Source: SG8-40 sp963792855
Lineage (GTDB): Bacteria; Pseudomonadota; Gammaproteobacteria; Burkholderiales; Eutrophovitaceae
Length of the DNA stretch: 64,000 nt
Reading direction: 5' to 3'
NCBI GenBank assembly: GCA_963792855.1
Contig: CAWBXZ010000001.1
Coordinates: 186,001 to 250,000, forward strand
Below, piece after piece: positions 16,220-25,755 of the stretch. The notes beneath the pieces are model-generated. The model saw only the letters and a list, made by a program, of their open reading frames with translations. It did no database searches and had not been told where the DNA came from. A program made the position numbers and the translations under genes. Within the stretch, counting starts at the first letter, position 1. Each line of letters starts with the position of its first letter.

Positions 16220-17287
16220 ATGCCGGACCAACTCAAGGATTTGCGAGCGCAAATCGATGCCGTCGATGATGAACTGCTGCGTTTGTTCAATCAGCGGGCG
16301 AAACTGGCCGAAGCGGTAGGTGAGGTAAAAGGCGGAGCCGTTGTCTACCGGCCGGAGCGGGAAGCACAGGTGCTCAGGCGGATGACGGCACACAACCCGG
16401 GCCCGCTGCCCGCCAGGACGGTAGCGCACCTTTTTACGGAAGTCATATCCGCCTGCCGGGCTCAGGAAGACATGTTGGCGGTGGCTTGTCTTGGACCGCG
16501 CGGCACGTTCAGTGAAGAGGCGCTTGGCAAGCATTTTGGCGGGCAGGTGCCGCGTGTGATGTGTGCGTCCATTGACGAAGTGTTTCGTGCCGTCGAATCC
16601 GGTTCAGTCGGGTACGGCGTAGTGCCTGTTGAAAATTCCACCGAAGGTGCGGTCGGGCGCACCATGGATCTGCTGCTGGTGACGCCGGGCAAAGTGTGCG
16701 GGGAAATCTCGTTGCCGGTCCACCAGAATCTGCTCAGCAAGGCCGACAGCAAGGAGAAAATCCGGCGTATCTATTCGCATGCGCAGAGTCTCGCGCAATG
16801 TAATGGCTGGCTGTCGCAACACATGCCCGGGGTCGAGCGGATTTCCGTGGCCAGCAACGCCGAGGCGGCGCGCCGAGCCGGGCAGGAACCGGATGCCGCC
16901 GCTATCGCCGGCCGTGCGGCAGCAGAATATTATGGACTGTCGATCCTGGCGCCAGGCATTGAGGATGACCCCAATAACACCACGCGTTTTGCCGTAATTG
17001 GCATGCAGGAAATATCACCGTCGGGCCGGGACAAGACATCGTTCGTGATGGCGTCGCAGAACCGGCCCGGCGCCATTTTCGATCTGCTGGAGCCGCTTGC
17101 CAGGCACCGGGTCAGCATGACGCGGCTTGAATCGAGGCCGTCGCGTACCGGGCTCTGGGAGTACGTGTTCTTCGTGGACATCGAGGGCCACCAGGAGGAC
17201 GCGACGGTGAATGCCGCGCTGTCGGAAATCCGGGAACGCGCCGGGTTCCTGAAAGTCCTTGGTTCCTTTCCCTGTTCGGTCGCGTGA
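16220..17287 (+). CDS. pheA: Bifunctional chorismate mutase/prephenate dehydratase
   Basis: The 355-residue P-protein turns chorismate into prephenate and then phenylpyruvate for phenylalanine. Residues 1-85 are an AroQ-type mutase (LKDLRAQIDAVDDELL). The dehydratase domain shows the family TRF signature in NNTTRFAV. The C-terminal ACT domain (RPGAIFDLLEP, then ESRPSRTGLWEY) is the phenylalanine regulatory site. It starts 2 bp after serA and overlaps hisC by 4 bp, as expected in the aromatic supraoperon. Confidence 0.97.
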   Translation: MPDQLKDLRAQIDAVDDELLRLFNQRAKLAEAVGEVKGGAVVYRPEREAQVLRRMTAHNPGPLPARTVAHLFTEVISACRAQEDMLAVACLGPRGTFSEEALGKHFGGQVPRVMCASIDEVFRAVESGSVGYGVVPVENSTEGAVGRTMDLLLVTPGKVCGEISLPVHQNLLSKADSKEKIRRIYSHAQSLAQCNGWLSQHMPGVERISVASNAEAARRAGQEPDAAAIAGRAAAEYYGLSILAPGIEDDPNNTTRFAVIGMQEISPSGRDKTSFVMASQNRPGAIFDLLEPLARHRVSMTRLESRPSRTGLWEYVFFVDIEGHQEDATVNAALSEIRERAGFLKVLGSFPCSVA

Positions 17288-18417
17288 GATCCGGAATGCC
17301 AACTTCGCCACCCGCGGCACGCATTGTTGCCGCTCCGCCGCACGTTGCGGCCATGTCGCCATACCAGCCGGGCAAGCCTATAGCCGAAGTGGCCAGGGAA
17401 TTGGGGCTCGTTGAAGCGGATATCGTGAAACTGGCCTCCAATGAGAATCCGCGCGGCGCCAGCGCCAAGGCACTGAAGGCGATGCAAGCCGCGATGGCGA
17501 GCGTTGCCCGCTATCCGGACGGTAACGGCTTCCTGCTGAAACGCGAACTGGCGCAGTTTCACAACATCGGTCCGGACTCCATCGTACTGGGTAACGGGTC
17601 GAACGACGTGCTGGAACTGGCGGCGCTCGCATTTCTCAGTCCCGGCACATCATCGGTCTATGCCGAGCATTGTTTCGTCGTGAACCGGCTCGCAACGCAG
17701 GCTCGCGGTGCGCAGGGTATCGAAGTCGCGGCCCGTGACTTCGGGCACGACCTGACGGCAATGCACCAGGCAGTGCGTGAAGATACCCGCGTGATATTTG
17801 TATCCAATCCGAACAACCCGACCGGGACTTTTGTCGCGCCCAACGAAGTGCAGGCTTTCATTGAGCAAGTGCGCAGCGACGTGCTCGTCGTTCTCGATGA
17901 AGCCTATTACGAATACCTCGAGCCGCAACAACAGTCATCGAGTATGGAATGGGTCGCACGGTATCCGAACCTGCTGGTGACGCGCACTTTCTCGAAAGCG
18001 CACGGACTCGCAGGCCTGCGTGTCGGCTATGGTGTCGCGCATCCGCAGGTGGCCGACATGATGAACCGGGTTCGCCAGCCGTTCAATGTCAACAGTGCCG
18101 CCCAGGCAGCGGCCGTTGCCGCACTCGACGACCAGCGCTTCCTGCAGGATAGCGTTGAATTGAATCGGACCGGAATGGAGCAGTTGACGGCAGGGTTGTC
18201 GGCGCTCGGGCTCGACTGGATCGATTCGTACGGCAACTTTGTTACGGTTCGGGTTGGTGAAGCCGATCGCGTGTTCCGGCAGTTGCTGCAACGTGGTGTC
18301 ATTGTTCGCCCGATCGCAGGCTACGGTCTGCCTCAGCATCTGCGAATCTCGGTTGGGCTTGAGTCCGAGAACAAGCGGCTGATGGAAGCGCTTGCTGCGA
18401 TTTTGCAGGCATCCTGA
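17284..18417 (+). CDS. hisC: Histidinol-phosphate aminotransferase
   Basis: A 377-residue class I/II PLP aminotransferase. The family transfers the amino group in histidine synthesis and often acts on aromatic keto acids too, which fits its place between pheA and tyrA. NPNNPTGT, DEAYYEY and the Schiff-base Lys in FSKAHGLAGLRVGY (about residue 238) are clear. GTG 17284 overlaps the pheA stop; ATG 17296 is an in-frame alternative. The N-terminus (SPYQPGKP, then LASNENPRG) is typical. Confidence 0.95.
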   Translation: MRSGMPTSPPAARIVAAPPHVAAMSPYQPGKPIAEVARELGLVEADIVKLASNENPRGASAKALKAMQAAMASVARYPDGNGFLLKRELAQFHNIGPDSIVLGNGSNDVLELAALAFLSPGTSSVYAEHCFVVNRLATQARGAQGIEVAARDFGHDLTAMHQAVREDTRVIFVSNPNNPTGTFVAPNEVQAFIEQVRSDVLVVLDEAYYEYLEPQQQSSSMEWVARYPNLLVTRTFSKAHGLAGLRVGYGVAHPQVADMMNRVRQPFNVNSAAQAAAVAALDDQRFLQDSVELNRTGMEQLTAGLSALGLDWIDSYGNFVTVRVGEADRVFRQLLQRGVIVRPIAGYGLPQHLRISVGLESENKRLMEALAAILQAS

Positions 18418-18446
18418 ACGGCATTGGCGGACAGGTAACAACGGTT

Positions 18447-19343
18447 TTGCGGGACTTCCATATCGGAAAACTGGTCGTGATCGGCGTCGGACTCATAGGT
18501 GGTTCGGTGGCGGCGGCCCTCAAGCAGAAGTCCGCTGTCGATCGTGTCCTCGGCGTAGGGCGCAGCAGTGCCAATCTGCAACGCGCCCTGTCGCTTGGAG
18601 TCATTGACGAGATTTACGATGACCCGGGCAGTGCGGCGCGCGATGCGGACATCGTGCTGGTCGCCGTACCAGTCAAGCAGACTGCCGGGATTCTCGAGCA
18701 ATTGCGCGATGCGGTGCGTTCGGGCGTAATCGTTACCGACGCGGGCAGCACCAAGTGCGATTTCGTGCGCGTCGCGGAGGAGGTTTTCGGCGCAACTGCG
18801 CCAAGCGTCGTGCCGGGACACCCCATCGCCGGGGCGGAACGCACGGGAGTTGCAGCGGCCCATGCCAGCCTGTTCTCCGGCAAGCGTACGGTGCTCACGC
18901 CTTCGCCAGGCACGAACCCGCAAGCCGTGGCCAGTGTCGCCGCAATGTGGCGCGCTTGCGGCGCCGAAGTCGTTCAGATGACCGCGCAGCATCATGACGC
19001 CGTGTTCTCCGCGGTGAGTCATTTGCCGCACGTCCTCTCCTACGCATTGGTCGAGATGATCGCCTCGCGCGATGACGCCGAGGAGTTGTTTTCGTTTGCG
19101 GCGAGTGGATTTCGCGACTTCACGCGCATCGCCGGCAGTTCACCCGAGATGTGGCGCGATATCTGTTTTGCGAATTCGGAGCAGTTGTTGCGCGATATCG
19201 ACGCTTACCAGCGCGCGCTGGCAGTGCTGGCGGAGCATATCCGGTCAGGCGACTGGCAGGCGCTCGAGGCGGTATTCGCCGCCGCCGCAAACGCGCGTAA
19301 TGCCTGGGTAGCCGGATCGAAACAAACTGGCGCGTTGACATGA
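18447..19343 (+). CDS. tyrA: Prephenate dehydrogenase
   Basis: A 298-residue NAD(P)-dependent dehydrogenase that converts prephenate (or arogenate) to the tyrosine precursor. The dinucleotide motif GVGLIGGSV is at the N-terminus, and GHPIAGAERTGV and SHLPHVLSYAL are conserved substrate-binding segments. TTG 18447 is the likely start, with AGGTAA upstream. It has no fused AroA domain; in Pseudomonas the tyrosine and EPSP synthase domains are fused instead. The stop overlaps aroA-cmk by 4 bp. Confidence 0.93.
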   Translation: MRDFHIGKLVVIGVGLIGGSVAAALKQKSAVDRVLGVGRSSANLQRALSLGVIDEIYDDPGSAARDADIVLVAVPVKQTAGILEQLRDAVRSGVIVTDAGSTKCDFVRVAEEVFGATAPSVVPGHPIAGAERTGVAAAHASLFSGKRTVLTPSPGTNPQAVASVAAMWRACGAEVVQMTAQHHDAVFSAVSHLPHVLSYALVEMIASRDDAEELFSFAASGFRDFTRIAGSSPEMWRDICFANSEQLLRDIDAYQRALAVLAEHIRSGDWQALEAVFAAAANARNAWVAGSKQTGALT

Positions 19344-21283
19344 GCAAACGGCGCGACTACATCGATCTGGTAGCGCCCTATGGCGCAGCGGGCAGGTTGA
19401 CGTTGCCCGGATCCAAGAGTATTTCAAACAGGGTCTTGCTGCTCGCTGCACTTGCCGAGGGAGAAACCGAGATACGCCACCTGCTGGCCTCGGACGATAC
19501 GCGCTACATGATTGACGCGCTGCGCACGCTTGGCGTGGCAATAGAGCAGGGTGCCGACACTTGTACCGTCAAGGGTAATGGCGGTCGCTTCGCGACGCCG
19601 CGGGCCGAACTGTTTCTTGGAAATGCCGGGACCGCGGTCCGGCCCTTGACTGCCGCGCTGGCGTTGTTGCAGGGAAACTACCGCATCTCCGGTGTCCCGC
19701 GCATGCACGAGAGGCCCATTGGCGACCTCGTGGAAGCCCTGCGTGGCATGGGTGCGAACATCCGCTATACGGGCAAGGAAGGCTATCCGCCACTGGAAAT
19801 CGCGCCGGCAAGGATAGGCACGACGTCCCCGGTCAAGGTGCGTGGCGATATCTCCAGTCAGTTCCTGACGGCGCTCCTGATGGCGCTGCCGCTCGCGCAG
19901 CAGGATGCCGTCGTCGTTGTCGAGGGAGAACTGGTTTCGAGACCTTACGTCGAAATCACGCTGAATCTGATGGCGCGCTTCGGGGTAGACGTAGTACGCG
20001 ACGGTTGGCAGACGTTTCATCTGTCGAAAGACAGTCGGTACACCTCGCCGGGACGCATCGCCGTCGAGGGGGACGCGTCTGCGGCATCGTATTTTCTCGC
20101 CGCCGGGGCGATTGGCGGTGGCCCGGTCCGCGTCGACGGTGTCGGGCGCGACAGCATCCAGGGCGACGTCAGGTTTGCCGATGCGCTGATCGAGATCGGC
20201 GCCGATGTAGACATGGGCGAAGAATGGATGCAGTCGCAGGGCGTGCCAAAGCGGACGCTCAAGGCTTTCGATCTCGATTTGAATCACATTCCCGATGCGG
20301 CGATGACACTGGCGGTCGTGGCGTTGTTCTGTGATGGCACGAGCCGGCTGCGAAACATCGCCAACTGGCGCGTCAAGGAAACCGATCGGCTGGCGGCAAT
20401 GGCCACCGAATTGCGCAAACTGGGGGCCGACGTGAGCGAGGGGGACGATTACCTCGAAATCACGCCGCCGAAACGGATTGCCGAGGGTGCCTGCATCGAC
20501 ACCTACGATGATCACCGCATCGCGATGTGTTTCTCGCTCGCGGCGCTTTCCGGCGTCAAGGTACGCATCAACGATCCGGAATGCGTGGCCAAGACGTTTC
20601 CCGACTATTTTGAGCGCTTCGCACACCTGATCGAGGCCCCCGTGATTGCGATAGACGGCCCATCAGGCTCGGGTAAGGGCACCGTGGCCCGGCGCGTGGC
20701 AAGCGCACTCGGGTTTCATTACCTTGACAGCGGGGCGCTGTACCGGCTGGTGGCGCTGCATGCGATCCGGCGCAAGGTCGGGTTTGGCGATACGCCGGCG
20801 CTGGCCGCGCTGGCACTGGATCTTCCGGTCGAGTTTCGCGGGGGTGACATTTTCCTCGATGGTGATCGGGTAACGGATGCGATCCGCACCGAAGAAGTGT
20901 CGCAAGCTGCCAGCGAGGTGGCAAAAAATCCTTCGGTACGTCAATCACTTATGAAGAGGCAGCGCGATTTTCGGCGGCCTCCCGGGCTGGTGGCTGACGG
21001 CCGCGATATGGCCAGCGTCGTGTTTTCTGACGCTGCGCTCAAGGTCTATCTGGACGCCAGTGATGAAGAACGCGCGAGCAGGCGCTATAAACAGTTGAAA
21101 GACAAAGGGTTAGATGCTAATCTAGCGACCCTTTTGCGAGACATTCGGCAACGCGACGCGCGCGACAGCAACCGCAGCGTGGCTCCTCTCCAAAAGAGTG
21201 CGGACGCGAAAGTCCTCGATACAACCAATCTCACCATCGATGAAAGCGTCGACAAGGTGATTCGGTGGTTCGGGGGCGCGTGA
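19340..21283 (+). CDS. aroA-cmk: Fused EPSP synthase / cytidylate kinase (AroA-Cmk)
   Basis: One uninterrupted 647-residue frame encodes two enzymes. Residues 1-430 are 3-phosphoshikimate 1-carboxyvinyltransferase (GSKSISNR, NAGTAVRPL, RPIGDLVEAL, DHRIAMCF), the shikimate step to EPSP. Residues about 433-647 are cytidylate kinase (P-loop DGPSGSGKGT, then YLDSGALYR and DGRDMASVVF), which phosphorylates CMP and dCMP. No stop or start signal separates the parts at 20640. The fusion is known from some proteobacteria. Gene order around it is the conserved tyrA-aroA-cmk-rpsA order. Confidence 0.95.
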   Translation: MSKRRDYIDLVAPYGAAGRLTLPGSKSISNRVLLLAALAEGETEIRHLLASDDTRYMIDALRTLGVAIEQGADTCTVKGNGGRFATPRAELFLGNAGTAVRPLTAALALLQGNYRISGVPRMHERPIGDLVEALRGMGANIRYTGKEGYPPLEIAPARIGTTSPVKVRGDISSQFLTALLMALPLAQQDAVVVVEGELVSRPYVEITLNLMARFGVDVVRDGWQTFHLSKDSRYTSPGRIAVEGDASAASYFLAAGAIGGGPVRVDGVGRDSIQGDVRFADALIEIGADVDMGEEWMQSQGVPKRTLKAFDLDLNHIPDAAMTLAVVALFCDGTSRLRNIANWRVKETDRLAAMATELRKLGADVSEGDDYLEITPPKRIAEGACIDTYDDHRIAMCFSLAALSGVKVRINDPECVAKTFPDYFERFAHLIEAPVIAIDGPSGSGKGTVARRVASALGFHYLDSGALYRLVALHAIRRKVGFGDTPALAALALDLPVEFRGGDIFLDGDRVTDAIRTEEVSQAASEVAKNPSVRQSLMKRQRDFRRPPGLVADGRDMASVVFSDAALKVYLDASDEERASRRYKQLKDKGLDANLATLLRDIRQRDARDSNRSVAPLQKSADAKVLDTTNLTIDESVDKVIRWFGGA

Positions 21284-21432
21284 CGCAAGGTCCCACTTCT
21301 CAAGTATTCGACGACCTGATTCATGTGTCCTGAACAACAGGACCGAGGCCGGTCTTACGAGTCTGCGAAGCGGGTTGAGAAACCAGCCCCGTTCGATTTT
21401 GGACGGCTAACAATATTGAAATCCGACACTTT
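21284..21432 (+). promoter_or_regulatory. rpsA leader region
   Basis: The 149-bp leader contains a perfect hairpin (21327-21332/21338-21343). No Shine-Dalgarno precedes the rpsA start; the bases before it are A/T-rich. In E. coli the rpsA leader folds into hairpins, lacks a strong Shine-Dalgarno and is autoregulated by S1. The same control is inferred here. A promoter inside this gap is possible but not identified. Confidence 0.45.
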
Positions 21433-23139
21433 ATGACAACCGCAACCGAATCCCCCACGACCACCAATACCGAAAGTTTTGCCGCGCTTTTCGAGGAAAG
21501 CCTTTCCAGACAGGAAATGCGCGCGGGGGAAGTGATCACCGCTGAAGTCGTTCGCATCGACCAGAATTTCGTGGTCGTGAACGCCGGCCTCAAGTCCGAG
21601 AGCTACATTGCCCTGGAAGAATTCAAGAACGATCGAGGCGATGTCGAAGTCGCGCCGGGTGACTATGTTGCGGTCGCTATCGAAGCGCTGGAAGACGGCT
21701 ACGGCGAAACGCGCCTGTCGCGCGAAAAGGCCAAGCGCCTCTCCGCCTGGCAGGACCTTGAAAAAGCGATGGAAGAGGGCCGCCTCGTCGAAGGACTGGT
21801 CAATGGCAAGGTCAAGGGCGGATTGACGGTGATGATCAACGGTATTCGCGCGTTTCTCCCCGGTTCCCTGGTTGATATCCGCCCCGTCAAGGACACCAAT
21901 CCTTTCGAGGGCAAGCAACTTGAATTCAAGGTCATCAAGCTCGATCGCAAGCGCAACAACGTCGTCGTTTCGCGCCGTGCCGTGCTCGAAGAAAGCCAGG
22001 GCGAGGAGCGTCAGAAACTGCTCGAAACCCTCAGGGAAGGTGTTGTCGTAAAAGGCATCGTCAAGAACATTACGGACTACGGGGCATTCGTTGATCTGGG
22101 CGGCATCGACGGATTGCTGCACATTACTGATCTGGCGTGGCGGCGCGTCAAGCATCCCACCGAGGTGGTCAACGTCGGGGATGAGCTGGAAGCGAAAGTG
22201 CTGAAGTTCGATCAGGAGAAGAGCCGCGTGTCGCTCGGCCTCAAGCAGCTTGGCGAGGACCCATGGGTTGGCCTGTCGCGCCGTTACCCCACGGGAACGC
22301 GTTTGTTTGGCAAGATTTCCAACCTTACCGACTACGGCGCATTCGTGGAAATCGAGTCCGGTATCGAAGGCCTGGTGCATGTCTCCGAAATGGACTGGAC
22401 CAACAAGAACGTACATCCGGCCAAGGTCGTACAGGTTGGTGATGAGGTCGAGGTCATGATTCTGGAGATTGACGAAGACCGTCGGCGCATCTCGTTGGGT
22501 ATGAAGCAGTGCAAGCCCAATCCATGGGAGGAATTCTCGCAAAACGTCAACAAGGGCGAGAAAGTGCGGGGGCAAATCAAGTCAATTACGGACTTCGGCA
22601 TCTTTATCGGCCTTCCGGGCGGTATCGACGGTCTGGTGCATCTGTCGGATCTGTCGTGGTCGGAACCCGGAGAGGACGCGGTACGAAAGTACAAGAAAGG
22701 CGATGAAGTCGAAGCCATGGTGCTTGCCATTGATGTCGAGCGCGAGCGCATCTCGCTGGGTATCAAGCAGCTCGAGGGCGACCCCTTCTCCAACTATGTA
22801 TCGATGCACGACAAGGGTTCGGTGGTAGAAGGTGTTGTCACGGCGATTGATCCCAAGGGCGCCGTCGTCACTCTGGATGGCAATGTCGAAGCGTACTTGC
22901 GTGCATCGGAAGTGTCGCGAGACCGGGTTGAAGATATTCGTGCTCACCTGAAGGAAGGTGACCGTGTGTCGACGATGATCATCAACATCGACCGCAAGAA
23001 TCGCAATATCAATCTTTCGATCAAGGCCAAGGATGCCGCCGAAGAGGCGGAAGCCGTCCAGAAGCACAGCTCGGACAGTCAGGCCAGTGCCGGAACAACC
23101 AATCTTGGAGCATTGCTGAAAGCCAAACTGGGGAAGTGA
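21433..23139 (+). CDS. rpsA: 30S ribosomal protein S1
   Basis: A 568-residue protein with six S1 RNA-binding repeats; repeats 3 to 5 start with recognisable GxVxxITDYGAFV-type blocks (KNITDYGAFVDLGG, NLTDYGAFVEIESG, SITDFGIFIGLPGG). It holds mRNA on the 30S subunit and is needed for mRNAs lacking a good Shine-Dalgarno. Length and order fit the gammaproteobacterial protein. ATG 21433 begins the usual acidic N-terminus. It is followed at 38 bp by ihfB, the standard arrangement. Confidence 0.98.
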   Translation: MTTATESPTTTNTESFAALFEESLSRQEMRAGEVITAEVVRIDQNFVVVNAGLKSESYIALEEFKNDRGDVEVAPGDYVAVAIEALEDGYGETRLSREKAKRLSAWQDLEKAMEEGRLVEGLVNGKVKGGLTVMINGIRAFLPGSLVDIRPVKDTNPFEGKQLEFKVIKLDRKRNNVVVSRRAVLEESQGEERQKLLETLREGVVVKGIVKNITDYGAFVDLGGIDGLLHITDLAWRRVKHPTEVVNVGDELEAKVLKFDQEKSRVSLGLKQLGEDPWVGLSRRYPTGTRLFGKISNLTDYGAFVEIESGIEGLVHVSEMDWTNKNVHPAKVVQVGDEVEVMILEIDEDRRRISLGMKQCKPNPWEEFSQNVNKGEKVRGQIKSITDFGIFIGLPGGIDGLVHLSDLSWSEPGEDAVRKYKKGDEVEAMVLAIDVERERISLGIKQLEGDPFSNYVSMHDKGSVVEGVVTAIDPKGAVVTLDGNVEAYLRASEVSRDRVEDIRAHLKEGDRVSTMIINIDRKNRNINLSIKAKDAAEEAEAVQKHSSDSQASAGTTNLGALLKAKLGK

Positions 23140-23177
23140 TAGCCCGGGTTGAATAACGATAAACAACAGGACATGCC

Positions 23178-23465
23178 ATGACCAAGTCGGAACTTATCGC
23201 CAGGCTTGCGGCACATTTCCCGCAACTTGTTGCCAGCGATGCGGAGCTGGCGGTAAAGATGATTCTTGACGCGATGACCAAGAGTTTGTCTACCGGTCAA
23301 CGCATCGAGATCCGCGGTTTTGGCAGTTTCGGGCTGAATTACCGGCCACCGCGCGTTGGGCGAAATCCGAAATCGGGTGAAAAGGTGCAAGTGCCGGCGA
23401 AGTATGTGCCGCACTTCAAGGCCGGCAAGGAGTTGCGCGAGCGGGTAGACGTCAAGAATCAGTGA
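23178..23465 (+). CDS. ihfB: Integration host factor subunit beta
   Basis: A 95-residue DNABII protein that with IHF-alpha bends DNA sharply at specific sites. MTKSELI at the start, IEIRGFGSF and the DNA-arm motif PPRVGRNPKSGE are all present. Its place directly after rpsA is conserved in gammaproteobacteria and separates it from HU. A terminator follows, so lapA is in a separate or read-through transcript. Confidence 0.98.
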   Translation: MTKSELIARLAAHFPQLVASDAELAVKMILDAMTKSLSTGQRIEIRGFGSFGLNYRPPRVGRNPKSGEKVQVPAKYVPHFKAGKELRERVDVKNQ

Positions 23466-23499
23466 AGTCCGCTCTGAAACAGACAAACAGCACCCTGGA

Positions 23500-23534
23500 A
23501 AGCGGCATCAGTGAATGATCTTGCCGCTTTTTTT
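23500..23534 (+). terminator. Rho-independent terminator after ihfB
   Basis: Arms 23500-23507 and 23522-23529 enclose a loop with a small inner ATCA/TGAT stem. A T run follows to 23534. Confidence 0.85.
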
Positions 23535-23582
23535 GTACCGGATGCGGCACCGCATGTTTGCCAAGGATAGCGAGATACGCTC

Positions 23583-23846
23583 GTGAGATATCTGCTCTGG
23601 GTTCTTCGACTTCTGGTCTTCGTCATTTTGCTGGGGTTCGCGCTCAAGAATACCGACCCGGTGACGGTGCATTTCTACCTGGGCACGCAATGGGAAGCGC
23701 CGGGCGCATTCGTATTGCTGGTAGCTTTCGCGCTGGGCGCGGTCGGGGGTGTTCTCGCCAGCCTTGGCGTGATATTTCGCCGGCGCCGAGAAGTCGCATC
23801 ATTGAAAAAGCAGCTTCGAGCCGTAGATGCCGGTAATGCCGGATGA
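23583..23846 (+). CDS. lapA: LPS assembly protein A (LapA/YciS, DUF1049)
   Basis: An 87-residue inner-membrane protein with two hydrophobic helices (about residues 3-22 and 42-65), the NTDPVTVHF segment between them typical of LapA, and a basic cytosolic RRRREV tail with a short coiled coil. It works with LapB in the control of LPS synthesis through FtsH and LpxC. GTG 23583 starts the frame, and lapB follows 26 bp later as in most gammaproteobacteria. Confidence 0.93.
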   Translation: MRYLLWVLRLLVFVILLGFALKNTDPVTVHFYLGTQWEAPGAFVLLVAFALGAVGGVLASLGVIFRRRREVASLKKQLRAVDAGNAG

Positions 23847-23872
23847 CTCGTTTTGGCAACTGAAGACCACGT

Positions 23873-25048
23873 ATGGAATTTGAACTCTGGTGGCTGCTTG
23901 GATTCCCCTTGTTTTTTATCCTCGGCTGGCTTGCCGCGCGTATTGACATAAAGCAACTGCTTTCAGAATCCCGAGCCCTGCCGCTTTCTTATTTCAAGGG
24001 CCTGAATTTCCTCCTTAATGAGCAACCCGACAAGGCGATAGAAGCCTTGATCGAGGTGGTGAAGGTCGAACCCCAGACCGTGGAGTTGCATTTTGCACTC
24101 GGCAGCCTGTTTCGCCGCAGAGGCGAAGTCGAGCGGGCGATCAGGATGCACCAGAATCTGCTCGACCGGCCCGATCTGCGAGGCGACGCCCGCCTGCATG
24201 CGCTCTATGAGTTGGCGCAGGACTATCTGAAAGCGGGTTTGCTGGACCGGGCCGAGGAGTTCTTTGCCAAACTCGAAGGCACCGACTACGAACAACAGGG
24301 GCTGAAATTCCTTCTCGAAATCTACGAGCAGGAAAAGGACTGGAAAAAAGCCATCGAGGCTTCCCGGCGCATGGATGATGTCACGGGGAAGTCGAGCGAG
24401 CGCGACATCGCCAACTACTTCTGCGAGCTGGCGGCTGGCGAGTTGACCGAGTCCGGTCCCGAGGCGGCGCGCCGGCATTTGCAGGAGGCGCTCTCGGTCA
24501 ACCGCAAATGCGTTCGCGCCAATATGTTGCTCGGTGACCTGGCGATGTCGGACGGCGACGCAAAGGCGGCGATCGCACACTGGAAACGGATCGAGCAGCA
24601 GGACCCGGCGTACCTTTCGCTGGTGGCGGAAAAGATCGTCGGTGCCTACCGGCAGCTGGGGCAGACCGGAGAAGGGGTGCGTCTGATCCGCGAATATCTC
24701 TCGCGCTATCCGTCGCTTGACTTGCTCAATGTCACTTTTGAGGGCGAACTCGAAGTGCAAGGCGCTGCGTCGGCCAACCGGCTGGTGCGCGAGGAGTTGA
24801 TGCGCAATCCGACCTTGCTTGGTCTGGACAAGCTGCTCGAAGTGCAGTTGATGGAAGCCCCGCCCGAACGTCGCAACGATCTCCAGTTGATCAAGAACCT
24901 GATCCATCAGCACACGCGAAGTCTGGCGCTGTACCGTTGCGATGCCTGTGGTTTCAGGGCCCGCCAGTTCTACTGGCATTGCCCGGCCTGCAACGCCTGG
25001 GAGACTTACCCGCCGCGGCGTTCGGAGGAGCAGGAGGTGGCGAGCTGA
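23873..25048 (+). CDS. lapB: LPS assembly protein B (LapB/YciM)
   Basis: A 391-residue inner-membrane-anchored TPR protein with one N-terminal helix (about 5-23). TPR repeats run from about 35 to 340. A C-terminal rubredoxin-like metal knuckle follows, with CDAC and CPAC pairs. LapB acts as adaptor for FtsH degradation of LpxC and couples LPS synthesis to transport. The stop overlaps the pyrF start by one base. Confidence 0.96.
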   Translation: MEFELWWLLGFPLFFILGWLAARIDIKQLLSESRALPLSYFKGLNFLLNEQPDKAIEALIEVVKVEPQTVELHFALGSLFRRRGEVERAIRMHQNLLDRPDLRGDARLHALYELAQDYLKAGLLDRAEEFFAKLEGTDYEQQGLKFLLEIYEQEKDWKKAIEASRRMDDVTGKSSERDIANYFCELAAGELTESGPEAARRHLQEALSVNRKCVRANMLLGDLAMSDGDAKAAIAHWKRIEQQDPAYLSLVAEKIVGAYRQLGQTGEGVRLIREYLSRYPSLDLLNVTFEGELEVQGAASANRLVREELMRNPTLLGLDKLLEVQLMEAPPERRNDLQLIKNLIHQHTRSLALYRCDACGFRARQFYWHCPACNAWETYPPRRSEEQEVAS

Positions 25049-25755
25049 TGTCTTCCCGAGTTATCGTCGCGCTGGACTTCCCGGAAGCCGAATCGGCAAA
25101 TGCATTCACCAAATTGCTCTCTCCCGATGCATGCAAGCTCAAAATCGGCAAGGAATTGTTCACGGCGGAAGGTCCCGGTTTGGTGGAATCGCTGGTGCGG
25201 CAAGGTTTTGATGTCTTTCTCGACCTCAAATTTCACGATATTCCGACGACCGTCGCGCGTGCGTGTGCCGCTGCCGCCAGGCTTGGTGTGTGGATGCTCA
25301 ATGTGCACGCCCTCGGTGGCGGGGCGATGGTGCAGGCAGCCAGGGATGCGCTGGAAAGCGGCAGCGACCGGCCATTACTGATCGCGGTTACGGTCCTGAC
25401 ATCCATGACAGACAGCGATTTGCAGGAAATCGGGATGGCGTCGGGTGCCGCGCAATCCGTGGTTCGGCTTGCCGGTCTCGCGCACGCTCACGGGGCGGAT
25501 GGCGTGGTCTGTTCGGCGCTCGAGGCAGGGGCGCTACGAGACCGTTTCGGCGACGGCTTTCTGCGCGTCACACCGGGCATACGCCTTGCGGGCAATGCGG
25601 CCGATGACCAGAAGCGGGTGATGACGCCGGCACGTGCCATACGCGGCGGGTCGAGCTATCTGGTCGTGGGGCGGCCGGTGACCAGAGCGGATGATCCGGC
25701 TGCGGTGTTGCGGCGTATTGAGCAGGAATTGCTGGAAAGCGGGGAACAACATTGA
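25048..25755 (+). CDS. pyrF: Orotidine 5'-phosphate decarboxylase
   Basis: A 235-residue TIM-barrel enzyme for the last step of UMP synthesis. The active-site DLKFHDIPTTV block and the phosphate-binding GSSYLVVGRPVT near the end are clear. ATG 25048 (TGATG overlap with lapB) starts at MSSRVIVALDF, the family N-terminus; longer frames reach back into lapB. The lapA-lapB-pyrF order is conserved. UMP feeds the UDP-sugars used by the next gene. Confidence 0.96.
   Translation: MSSRVIVALDFPEAESANAFTKLLSPDACKLKIGKELFTAEGPGLVESLVRQGFDVFLDLKFHDIPTTVARACAAAARLGVWMLNVHALGGGAMVQAARDALESGSDRPLLIAVTVLTSMTDSDLQEIGMASGAAQSVVRLAGLAHAHGADGVVCSALEAGALRDRFGDGFLRVTPGIRLAGNAADDQKRVMTPARAIRGGSSYLVVGRPVTRADDPAAVLRRIEQELLESGEQH

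Noticed and set aside
19424..20626. 400-codon open frame antisense to aroA
   Set aside because: EPSP synthase motifs occupy the plus strand; the antisense product is His/Arg-rich without known features.
21355..22575. 406-codon open frame antisense to rpsA
   Set aside because: S1 repeats are clear on the plus strand; the minus frame is a mirror artefact.
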